DNA of 10,724 nucleotides from Clostridiales bacterium (GTDB taxonomy: Bacteria > Bacillota > Clostridia > Lutisporales > Lutisporaceae): the NCBI GenBank assembly GCA_012842725.1, contig DUSG01000316.1, forward strand, positions 1-10,724. The letters are read 5' to 3'. The notes beneath the pieces were generated by a model that worked only from the letters and a program-made list of their open reading frames with translations, made no database searches and was not told where the DNA came from. Positions 1-5,684 of this stretch are shown here, in pieces (positions within the stretch are counted from its first letter, which is position 1; each line of letters opens with the position of its first letter). The position numbers and the translations under genes were made by a program.

Positions 1-485
1 ATACTATAAGCAGGCCTGTCCACATGTGCCGGTATACATATACCCCCTAAACCTTTGGTCAAGACGAAAACATCATTCACTGATAATGCAGATGAAGATA
101 AAAGCAATTTATCTATTTTACCAATTACTTGATCCTGAGAATCAAATATCAACTGCCTTCCAAAAATTTCTTCATTGTTGTCTATGTCCGGTAAACAGTT
201 ATATATAATCTCATCAAGTTTGAGAGCACTTTGCAAATTCTTAAAATAACATAATATATGAACTTCTTCTCTGGTCTGAACTTCAATACCAGGTACTACC
301 ATTAATCCTTGTCGTTTTCCAACTTCCATCACAGCAGGCAGATTTTTTCCACTGTTATGATCTGTAACAGCAATTAGATCCAATCCTTTCAGCAGAGCCA
401 TATTTACTATGTTGTTGGGAGTCATGTCTTCATCCCCGCAAGGTGATAAAGCAGAATGGATATGCAAATCATACGCAAATTTCAT
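1..485 (-). CDS. PHP-domain metal-dependent phosphoesterase, 3' end outside window
   Basis: This gene starts at 485 and runs off the left edge, so only the first 161 codons are visible. I translated it directly because it has no stop codon in the window. PHP motifs are clear: HIHS (H8, H10) near the N terminus, TDHN (D42, H43), E68, EVHIL (H76) and PAHVDR (H154). These are the metal-ligand positions of the PHP family, whose members hydrolyse phosphoester bonds using a metal cluster. The exact substrate cannot be told from sequence. The start is ATG with a good GGGAG site six bases upstream, and it follows the stop of the upstream DRTGG gene by one base, so the two are probably translationally coupled. 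It is the fifth gene of the hydrogenase-like operon, which suggests a role in signalling or nucleotide turnover there (inference). Family call is strong; the missing C terminus could hold another domain. Confidence 0.88.
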   Translation of the reverse strand, partial: MKFAYDLHIHSALSPCGDEDMTPNNIVNMALLKGLDLIAVTDHNSGKNLPAVMEVGKRQGLMVVPGIEVQTREEVHILCYFKNLQSALKLDEIIYNCLPDIDNNEEIFGRQLIFDSQDQVIGKIDKLLLSSSALSVNDVFVLTKGLGGICIPAHVDRPAYS

Positions 486-486
486 A

Positions 487-825
487 TCAATCTCCCAGAC
501 CTAAACTGATTAAATTCTTGGCAACCATAAAAGCATTATTGTCTGATGCCATGATAGGAATTCCTTCTTCTATGGCTTTCTTTATAGTATCTTCTTCAAT
601 TTCCGCATTCTCAGGTATTATGATACAGGAAAGCTCAAGAAGAGTTGCTACAGCTACAATATTAGTATGGGTCTGTATGGTTATCCACGCATCTCCCTCA
701 TGAGCATGAGCCATAACCCAGCTAAGCAAATCGCAAATATATACTCCTTTAACTTCACGATCCATGCCTATATCGCCGGTCAATGGTTTTAATCCTAGTT
801 TTTCACAGATCTGTCCTACTGTCAT
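487..825 (-). CDS. DRTGG-domain protein (second of two in the operon)
   Basis: This is a small soluble protein of 112 residues (115 from the alternative start). It begins MTVGQICEKLGLK and continues through VKGVYICDLLSWVMAHA and ITIQTHTNIVAVA. That pattern fits the DRTGG domain, a small domain of unknown function also found fused to phosphotransacetylases, CBS domains and CobB-like proteins. It has no P-loop, so it is not an HPr kinase. I prefer ATG at 825 because the protein then begins as family members usually do; an in-frame GTG at 834 lies only three bases after GGGAG, whereas the ATG is twelve bases from it, so the start remains open. The hydrogenase-like gene ends at 842, just upstream, and the PHP gene starts one base after this stop. 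A sensor or adaptor role is an inference from context. Confidence 0.82.
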   Translation of the reverse strand: MTVGQICEKLGLKPLTGDIGMDREVKGVYICDLLSWVMAHAHEGDAWITIQTHTNIVAVATLLELSCIIIPENAEIEEDTIKKAIEEGIPIMASDNNAFMVAKNLISLGLGD

Positions 826-841
826 ATAAAGCACTCACTCC

Positions 842-2119
842 CTAAATATTTTTATTCTTAAATCCATTCATTGTTTTAATCATGCAAATGGCTTTTTTGT
901 TTACACCGTTAACGATATCTTCTGCAAAAGCCCTGCAAGTCGGAGACCCACATATTCCACAGTCAAGACCGGGAAGATTCTTTAGTATTTCCGTTACAAG
1001 TTCTAATTTCTGAATAGACCTGGTTATGTCTTTATCCAGCATCATAACTGGTTTCGGCAATATCTTTTCAGTCATTCTTATAAAACCGTTTTTATACATT
1101 TCTATATAGTTGTCCATATCTTCCTTTGTGCATTTTGTTTCATCAACTTTTCTTAAATATTTCATTATTCTGTTCTTCGCAATAAATGGGTTTTGAATAA
1201 CCAGAGGTCCTCCTACACAACCTCCTACGCATGCAGAGCATTCTATAAAATCAACATCTTCAAGCTTTCCTAATTCTAATTCTTCAAACACTTTTATCAC
1301 TTGATGAATGCCATCCACTGCTAGATAATTATCGATGTCCAAAGCAGCAGCTTGACCTCCTGCAATAGGCCAAAGTAATGAGGCTTTGCTGCGTTCTCCT
1401 AAATCAGGAGTGCTGCTGTCTCCAAGGTTTCTTACAATTTCACCATACACATCCTTCATTGAAATGGCCCCGTCAATATAAGACTTTGTAATTCCTATAG
1501 GGTGCCTAATGCTTGTAACTCTTGCAGTACACGGGGTTATGAAAAAAACTCCAATATCTTTTATATCTAAACCGGTTTTTTCAGATACATTTTTCTTGGC
1601 AATTCTAGCCGCAATCTCTATAGGTGTTTCTATGTCAATAATATTAGGTATGAGATCAGGGAACCTTATTTGTATAAGTCTGATAATAGCTGGGCAATTC
1701 GAGTTTATCAGGGGAAATCTTTCCTTTTTGTTTTTCAATAAATATTCCTTAATCAAACATATAGATATATCTGCACCAATTCTTCCTTCTACTACTTCAT
1801 CAAAACCCATACTTTTTATTGAAGCCAGTATTTGATTCATACCAATATTGGAAGGGAATTGCCCGTAGATGGTCAAAGATGGTATAGCTATTTTATACCT
1901 AAATTTCTTTAATAAGCTCAAATCGTCTGTTATGGCACTTTTGGCATGATTTGGACATATACTGATACACTCACCGCAATCGATACATCTCTCTGATATT
2001 ATATTAGCCTTCCCGTCTCTAACTCTAATAGCTTCAGTAGGACAAATTTTCAGGCAACCGGTACACCCTATACATTTGTCTTCTCTCAGTATTACTGAAT
2101 GATTAAGCTCATTACTCAT
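842..2119 (-). CDS. [FeFe]-hydrogenase-like protein, putative sensory type, with ferredoxin and C-terminal Fe-S domains
   Basis: The 425-residue protein has three parts. Residues 16-55 hold two [4Fe-4S] ferredoxin motifs (C16, C19, C22, C26 and C45, C48, C51, C55). Residues about 75-330 form an [FeFe]-hydrogenase large-subunit domain with the three H-cluster regions NSNCP (C142), TPCTAR (C197) and ACVGGCVGG (C297, C301). The C terminus has a CX2CX4CX16C iron-sulfur domain (C387, C390, C395, C412) like that of RnfB. The 55-residue spacing of the first two cysteines equals C300 to C355 in Clostridium pasteurianum CpI. The proton-transfer cysteine (CpI C299) is Asn141, and the CpI MPCTAK motif reads TPCTAR. 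This fits the putative sensory group C/D enzymes (such as the HydS studied in Thermoanaerobacter) rather than bulk H2 producers. The ATG abuts the stop of the ATPase gene, with GGTG five bases upstream. Domain call is firm; the sensory role is inferred. Confidence 0.88.
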   Translation of the reverse strand: MSNELNHSVILREDKCIGCTGCLKICPTEAIRVRDGKANIISERCIDCGECISICPNHAKSAITDDLSLLKKFRYKIAIPSLTIYGQFPSNIGMNQILASIKSMGFDEVVEGRIGADISICLIKEYLLKNKKERFPLINSNCPAIIRLIQIRFPDLIPNIIDIETPIEIAARIAKKNVSEKTGLDIKDIGVFFITPCTARVTSIRHPIGITKSYIDGAISMKDVYGEIVRNLGDSSTPDLGERSKASLLWPIAGGQAAALDIDNYLAVDGIHQVIKVFEELELGKLEDVDFIECSACVGGCVGGPLVIQNPFIAKNRIMKYLRKVDETKCTKEDMDNYIEMYKNGFIRMTEKILPKPVMMLDKDITRSIQKLELVTEILKNLPGLDCGICGSPTCRAFAEDIVNGVNKKAICMIKTMNGFKNKNI

Positions 2120-2551
2120 TTAATCACCATCTTTCAGATACATTTTCATTACAATTTTTGTCCCTTTTCCAACCTCACTCTCGATTTCAAAAACATCAGA
2201 GCATTTTTTCATGTTAGGCAAACCCATTCCAGCTCCGAATCCCATTTCTCTAATCTTCTCTGTAGCAGTGGAGTATCCTTCTTTCATGGCAAGCTCAATA
2301 TCTTCAATACCAGGACCTATATCTTCAGCAGTAATAACTATTGACTTAGGATCTATGTCAATTCTTATAGTTCCTCCTAAGGAATGTATGACTAAATTCA
2401 TCTCTGCCTCATAAGCACCTATAGCCACTCTTCTTATTATGCTCGAATCCATACCCAACTGCATTAAAATTTTCTTTATTTTGCTGGAAGCTTCCCCCGC
2501 TCTTTCAAAATCATCTTTTTCAACTGAAAATTCATATGACAGAGTTCCCAT
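2120..2551 (-). CDS. GHKL/HATPase ATP-binding protein, anti-sigma-factor type (RsbW/SpoIIAB-like)
   Basis: The protein has 143 residues and consists of a lone HATPase_c domain. The N box is EAEMNLVIH (E48, N52, H56), the G1 box EDIGPGI (D77, G79, G81) and the G2 box GFGAGMGLPNMK (104-115), followed by a GTKI strand. There is no histidine-phosphoacceptor or sensor domain, so it resembles stand-alone serine kinases and anti-sigma factors such as RsbW and SpoIIAB. Family members bind ATP and either phosphorylate an anti-anti-sigma partner or sequester a sigma factor. No STAS or sigma-factor gene is visible here, so the partner is unknown. It has a strong AGGAG site overlapping the stop codon of the upstream DRTGG gene, and its TAA directly abuts the hydrogenase-like start. 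Both arrangements imply tight co-expression. The kinase activity itself is inferred from the family. Confidence 0.88.
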   Translation of the reverse strand: MGTLSYEFSVEKDDFERAGEASSKIKKILMQLGMDSSIIRRVAIGAYEAEMNLVIHSLGGTIRIDIDPKSIVITAEDIGPGIEDIELAMKEGYSTATEKIREMGFGAGMGLPNMKKCSDVFEIESEVGKGTKIVMKMYLKDGD

Positions 2552-2562
2552 AAGTATCTCTC

Positions 2563-2919
2563 CTAAGTATTATATGCTTCAATACCTCTTAACCCATGAT
2601 TATATAATATTCCGGATGTTGTATAAAGAGTATATTTAGTTGTGAGAATTACAATAGAACTCTCTTGAGCTAATCTAATTACTTCTTTATCAGGAACCTT
2701 CCCTCTTACGAAAAGTATAGCGTTTATATCTGCCATCTCAGCTGTTCGTATCACCTGAGAATTAATCAATCCAGTAAGTAAAATTGTTCCTCTTTTGGCA
2801 AATGCCAAAACGTCACTCATAAGGTCGGAACTAAAAGCATAATGTACTTCATTATCCAACAAATCTTCTCCCCAAAGAACTTCAGCGTTTAATACGTCTC
2901 TTATTTCTCTGATTTTCAT
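2563..2919 (-). CDS. DRTGG-domain protein (first of two, operon leader gene)
   Basis: This 118-residue soluble protein shares the DRTGG-domain pattern with the product at 487-825: VHYAFSSDLMSDVLAFA here lines up with VKGVYICDLLSWVMAHA there, followed in both by a beta-strand-rich core and a hydrophobic ILF/III segment. The two are diverged paralogues that bracket the ATPase and the hydrogenase-like genes. The C terminus adds an STKYTLYTTSG-like segment of the sort seen in DRTGG proteins. It has no nucleotide-binding P-loop or predicted membrane segment. The ATG at 2919 lies four bases after a GGAG that ends a run of nine G, which makes its ribosome binding site unusual. It is the first gene of the operon. 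The function is unknown; a regulatory ligand-binding role is an inference. Confidence 0.8.
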   Translation of the reverse strand: MKIREIRDVLNAEVLWGEDLLDNEVHYAFSSDLMSDVLAFAKRGTILLTGLINSQVIRTAEMADINAILFVRGKVPDKEVIRLAQESSIVILTTKYTLYTTSGILYNHGLRGIEAYNT

Positions 2920-2923
2920 ACTA

Positions 2924-2939
2924 CTCCCCCCCCCTTTTT
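2924..2939 (-). promoter_or_regulatory. Ribosome binding site containing a run of nine G
   Basis: On the minus strand the leader reads five A, nine G (2926-2934), then AGTAGT and the ATG of the first DRTGG gene. The Shine-Dalgarno sequence is therefore embedded in a G9 homopolymer flanked by A5. Such tracts are prone to slipped-strand length changes, which would move the AAGG part of the site relative to the start codon. Whether this tract actually varies cannot be seen from one sequence, and homopolymers are also sequencing-error hotspots. Confidence 0.6.
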
Positions 2940-2949
2940 CTCAATGATC

Positions 2950-2981
2950 ACCATCACTAATACATACCATCACTAATACAT
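2950..2981. repeat. Tandem direct duplication, two exact 16-base units
   Basis: The unit ACCATCACTAATACAT occurs at 2950-2965 and again, without a gap, at 2966-2981. Both copies are identical. The pair lies in the leader of the hydrogenase-like operon, between a palindrome (2980-2997) and the G-rich ribosome binding site. On the transcribed strand each unit contains ATGTATTAG, a start codon followed by one sense codon and a stop. A recent slippage duplication or a doubled regulator site are both possible. Confidence 0.85.
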
Positions 2982-2997
2982 ATGATAATTCTCATAT
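2980..2997. promoter_or_regulatory. Near-perfect 18-base palindrome, candidate operator
   Basis: The sequence ATATGATAATTCTCATAT is an inverted repeat of two 9-base halves with one mismatched pair. It lies about 60 bases upstream of the first gene of the hydrogenase-like operon. On the minus strand it contains TATCAT, a five-of-six match to a -10 box, so a regulator bound here could block transcription. It has some Fur-family flavour (TGATAA) but not the standard spacing. No convincing -35 box accompanies it. Confidence 0.4.
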
Positions 2998-3027
2998 ATA
3001 ATGTTAAAATTGTAACAATTATTTTCA

Positions 3028-3064
3028 AATAATAACTCCTCTATTAGTTAGGGGAGTCATTATC
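3028..3064 (-). terminator. Hairpin after the GNAT gene, possible intrinsic terminator
   Basis: Eight bases after the stop of the GNAT gene, the arms GATAATGACTCC and GGAGTTATTATT (minus strand) can pair over 12 positions, two of them G-U, with a 13-base loop. The short GGAGT core followed by TATTATTT resembles a weak intrinsic terminator, but there is no long T run after the full stem. It separates the GNAT gene from the operon that follows. Confidence 0.5.
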
Positions 3065-3071
3065 ATTTATC

Positions 3072-3602
3072 TTAAATTTCTTTTTTTAATATAATAAAAT
3101 CTTCAAAATTATTGTTTATATCGATATATCTTTCAATAGTTCTAATGTGCTTGAAACCTGCTTTAGACCAGAAATTTATACCTTTAATGTTTTTAGATAT
3201 AACACCTGCGGAAAAACTTCTTACATCATAAGTTTTATGCATATATGATATAAAAGCATTAATGGTCTTATTTCCTATACCTTTATTTCTATATTCTTCT
3301 TTTATTATAAAGGAAGTAATCCAAGCCTCATCGCTTTTATCGTAATCGATTCTTCCTTTTAATACCCCTATTAACTCATCGTTGCTTCTATTAGAAAATA
3401 TACCTACAAAAAATTCGTGACTGCTGATCAATACTTCTAAATATTTTTCTTCAAGTTCTTCCATAGATATATTCCTACTTGAACCGATACCAAATCCTGT
3501 GTTAGATGAATCATTATTATATATCTGCAAAACCTGAGCTAATTCATTTTTTTTAATATCTCTAAAGGTAAAACCTTCTATTTCTACATTCATTCCTAGC
3601 AT
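3072..3602 (-). CDS. GNAT-family N-acetyltransferase
   Basis: The 176-residue protein fits a single GNAT domain, which transfers an acetyl group from acetyl-CoA to an amine. The acetyl-CoA loop is EEYRNKGIG (R105, G108, G110), matching the RxxGxG/A motif A, preceded by the strand AWITSFII and followed by the helix NKTINAF. The C-terminal ending with GINFWSKAGFKHIRTIERY is typical of the family (the NxxxxxxYxKxGF region). The acceptor substrate is not readable from sequence. The ATG at 3602 has AGGTG five bases upstream; a second ATG at 3593 sits directly on AGGA and is less likely. The gene is a monocistron: it has its own promoter-like site about 140 bases upstream and a hairpin downstream. 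It is visibly more AT-rich than the neighbouring biosynthetic genes: I counted 13 G/C in 3241-3300 against 28 in 5701-5760. Confidence 0.85.
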   Translation of the reverse strand: MLGMNVEIEGFTFRDIKKNELAQVLQIYNNDSSNTGFGIGSSRNISMEELEEKYLEVLISSHEFFVGIFSNRSNDELIGVLKGRIDYDKSDEAWITSFIIKEEYRNKGIGNKTINAFISYMHKTYDVRSFSAGVISKNIKGINFWSKAGFKHIRTIERYIDINNNFEDFIILKKEI

Positions 3603-3741
3603 AGAATCACCTAATTAATTTTTGATGCTTGTCCTATACGAATTTAGACAAAAACTTCGTTGGATACTCCCAATAATCAATGTATTTAATTATCTATATT
3701 CTACACTCGGAATGAAAATCCTTTAATTTAATATTATCTTC

Positions 3742-3771
3742 ATTATAAAACATCAGCATTTCATAAGACAA
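3742..3771 (-). promoter_or_regulatory. Probable sigma-A promoter for the GNAT gene
   Basis: On the minus strand TTGTCT (3766-3771) and a perfect TATAAT (3742-3747) are separated by 18 bases. Transcription would begin near 3735, giving an untranslated leader of about 130 bases. The leader is longer than needed for a simple ribosome binding site. Confidence 0.55.
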
Positions 3772-3805
3772 ATCACATAAATGTAATTTTCAAAGCTCCT
3801 GACCT

Positions 3806-3825
3806 ATAACATTCAGTAATGTTAT
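3806..3825. repeat. Perfect inverted repeat, 8-base arms with 4-base loop
   Basis: ATAACATT and AATGTTAT flank the loop CAGT. It lies just past the tRNA terminator and about 35 bases upstream of the GNAT promoter -35 box. It lacks a following T run on either strand, so it is not a clear terminator. An operator or a chance AT-rich palindrome are both possible. Confidence 0.5.
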
Positions 3826-3840
3826 TGAATTAAAAACTCA

Positions 3841-3886
3841 AAAAAATAAGATGCTTGTCCCCATGAATTACAGAATGCAAGCATCT
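3841..3886 (-). terminator. Intrinsic terminator of tRNA-Leu
   Basis: On the minus strand AGATGCTTG pairs perfectly with CAAGCATCT over nine bases around a 20-base loop, and the stem is followed by TTATTTTTTT. It begins 16 bases after the CCA end of the tRNA. It may also stop read-through from the upstream lipoprotein gene, which has no clear terminator of its own. Confidence 0.85.
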
Positions 3887-3902
3887 CATTCTAGCTACTT
3901 TA

Positions 3903-3985
3903 TGGTGCGAGAGACGGGACTTGAACCCGTACGGTTTCCCACACGCCCCTCAAACGTGCGCGTCTGCCAGTTCCGCCACTCTCGC
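3903..3985 (-). tRNA. tRNA-Leu, anticodon GAG
   Basis: The 83-base gene folds as a class II tRNA. The acceptor stem is GCGAGAG with CTCTCGC (seven pairs), followed by discriminator A and an encoded CCA. The D arm starts GCGGAACTGG. The anticodon stem CACGT/GCGTG encloses the loop TTGAGGG with GAG at positions 34-36, reading leucine codons CUC and CUU. A long variable arm (TGGGAAACCGT) and a T arm with loop TTCAAGT complete it. It has its own consensus promoter and terminator. Confidence 0.96.
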
Positions 3986-4010
3986 ACTGCTCATCAATAA
4001 TCACATGGTT

Positions 4011-4040
4011 ATTATATAGCTTCCCATGGCTCTGTGTCAA
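4011..4040 (-). promoter_or_regulatory. Consensus sigma-A promoter of tRNA-Leu
   Basis: Both hexamers are perfect on the minus strand: TTGACA (4035-4040) and TATAAT (4011-4016), with an 18-base spacer. The expected start is near 4004, about 20 bases before the mature tRNA. A small AT-rich hairpin (CAATAA/TTATTG, 4038-4053) overlaps the -35 box. Confidence 0.85.
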
Positions 4041-4065
4041 TAACATTTTATTGAATGATATGCAA

Positions 4066-5661
4066 CTATTCATCTAAATACCAATTATTTATCGTTCTGA
4101 AAAGGTTTTCACTGTCAACCTGAATTTCTCCTTTGACTTTGCTCCTCATTACTAAAGCATATTGTTTATAAAAAAGGCTTATTATAGGAAGTTCATCTTT
4201 GATTATTCTCTGTAACTCAATATAATTGATATACTTGTCTTCCGGGCTCAAATTATATAACGATTGCTCTAGTAACAAATCTACTCTTGGATTACTATAT
4301 CCGCCGTAATTTTTGCCTGATGAAATCTGAGAGCTATGAAGAAATTCGTATAAATCTGCTTCAGGTGATAAATTCGCTCCAACTAAAGCTAAATCGTATT
4401 CCCCTTTTTCTATTTTTTTTATCATTTCTTCAAAGGGTAGTATTTCCACATCTATAACAAATCCGTTATCCTCCAACATCATTTTGATATCTTCTACAGC
4501 TTTAATCCTAAAATCGTTTTCAGAATTTGTCATCAATTTAAATCTTAACTGTTGTATCTTTCCATCTACTTCTCTTTGAAATACCCTAGTGTTTTCATTA
4601 AAAACAAAATTAGCACTGTTTATAGCATACTGAGCTTCAGCTTTATTATAAGAATATTTGTTTACATCTCCATCAAATAACCAGCTATCGCTTCTAATAG
4701 GTGTATCTACTATAGAAGCATTGCCAAGAAAGTATTTTTCTATGATAGCTGTCCTGTTTATTCCATGCATCAATGCCTTTCTGATATATATATCAGATAA
4801 TACAGGATTTTTAAAATTTATCAGTATAAACTCAAAATCTCTGGAAATATATTTATAGGTATTTACATTCTTAGACTCTTTATATTTTTCCCAGTCATAT
4901 GACGTCGTATTAATAAGATCTATCTGACCTGACTGAAAAGCAGTATCAAAAGAATCAGTATCTTTAATAAAATTTATTATAATTTTCGATATATAAGGTG
5001 ATGCTTGTTGAACACTATATTGATTACGTTCTAATTCCATATACTTCAGCTTATTGTAAGCCACTACTTTATAGAGCCCAGTACCAACGGGTACTGAACT
5101 TGGATTATACTGAAATACATGCTTTGGTACTATAGGAAAATTTAAATGGTCATAAATATTGTAAGCAAAACCTTTGAATCTTATCTTAATATTATATTTA
5201 TCTTCTGCTTTATACGAATCAATTAGCTCCACTCTAGGTTTATATATTGAATCATTTGAATTCTTTATAGTATTAATCGTATATATAACATCTTCAGAAG
5301 TAAATGGTTCTCCATCACTCCATCGTATATTTTCTTTCAGTTTAACAATAAATTCATCTTTGCCATCCATTTTATATATATTTTCTGCAAGAACAAGGAC
5401 AGGTTTTAACGTGCTGTCATATTCTACCAAACCATTGAATAAAAGTTTTGCTACATCGTTATAACTTTTGCTGTTCACCAGTAATGGATTAAAACTATGT
5501 GGTTCTATGCATCCAATATTCAAAACTCCCCCTTCAGTAGGGCTATCATCCTCAATGGCAATTTCTGTACCTATTTGTATTTCCGGCTGAGAACAGGATG
5601 TTGAAAGCAATATAGTTATTATTAATATCAATGGTACTATTCTTAACTTCATATATTTCAT
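4066..5661 (-). CDS. ABC transporter substrate-binding lipoprotein, family 5 (peptide/nickel type)
   Basis: The 531-residue protein has a classical lipoprotein signal: basic start MKYMKLR, hydrophobic stretch, and lipobox LSTSC with C23 as the lipidated residue. The mature part is a family-5 solute-binding protein. The diagnostic segment KENIRWSDGEPFTSEDV is present, preceded by LFNGLVEYD and followed by NFPIVPKHVF, IRKALMHGINR and LPIISLFYKQ. Such proteins capture oligopeptides, nickel or related ligands outside the membrane and deliver them to an ABC permease. Length is normal for the family. No permease or ATPase gene is adjacent, so it is an orphan that must use a transporter encoded elsewhere. 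It starts 23 bases after the nicotinate phosphoribosyltransferase stop, so they are probably co-transcribed. The ligand cannot be deduced. ATG at 5661 has AGAGGAAG upstream; a second ATG is three codons in. Confidence 0.9.
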   Translation of the reverse strand: MKYMKLRIVPLILIITILLSTSCSQPEIQIGTEIAIEDDSPTEGGVLNIGCIEPHSFNPLLVNSKSYNDVAKLLFNGLVEYDSTLKPVLVLAENIYKMDGKDEFIVKLKENIRWSDGEPFTSEDVIYTINTIKNSNDSIYKPRVELIDSYKAEDKYNIKIRFKGFAYNIYDHLNFPIVPKHVFQYNPSSVPVGTGLYKVVAYNKLKYMELERNQYSVQQASPYISKIIINFIKDTDSFDTAFQSGQIDLINTTSYDWEKYKESKNVNTYKYISRDFEFILINFKNPVLSDIYIRKALMHGINRTAIIEKYFLGNASIVDTPIRSDSWLFDGDVNKYSYNKAEAQYAINSANFVFNENTRVFQREVDGKIQQLRFKLMTNSENDFRIKAVEDIKMMLEDNGFVIDVEILPFEEMIKKIEKGEYDLALVGANLSPEADLYEFLHSSQISSGKNYGGYSNPRVDLLLEQSLYNLSPEDKYINYIELQRIIKDELPIISLFYKQYALVMRSKVKGEIQVDSENLFRTINNWYLDE

Positions 5662-5684
5662 TTATGATACTTCCTCTCAGTGTA

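Larger units (their letters stand above)
3603..3902. other. 300-base non-coding stretch between tRNA-Leu and the GNAT gene
   Basis: No gene can be supported here on either strand. From right to left it holds the tRNA terminator, a perfect inverted repeat, a probable promoter, and a leader of about 130 bases for the GNAT gene. The 11-base sequence GATGCTTGTCC occurs twice (3624-3634 and 3850-3860), once in the GNAT leader and once in the terminator stem of the tRNA gene. I see no known riboswitch core or T-box motif. Confidence 0.6.

Noticed and set aside
487..834. HPr kinase/phosphorylase fragment
   Set aside because: There is no P-loop or HprK catalytic motif; the DRTGG-type pattern explains the whole protein.
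1509..1835. Plus-strand reading frame of 108 codons
   Set aside because: It lies entirely opposite the hydrogenase-like gene, has no ribosome binding site of note and no recognisable domain; it is a shadow. The same applies to the other plus-strand frames in the window.
842..2119. Ordinary catalytic hydrogenase HydA
   Set aside because: The proton-transfer cysteine is missing, the C-terminal domain is atypical and the neighbours are signalling-type, although catalysis cannot be fully excluded.
2950..2981. Start of a CRISPR array
   Set aside because: There are only two units, they touch without spacers, and no cas gene is near.
2980..2997. Classical Fur or PerR box
   Set aside because: The TGATAA half is similar, but the symmetry centre and spacing do not match the 7-1-7 arrangement; I keep it as an unassigned palindrome.
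4038..4053. Terminator for the solute-binding protein gene
   Set aside because: The six-base AT-only stem has no following T run and overlaps the tRNA promoter.
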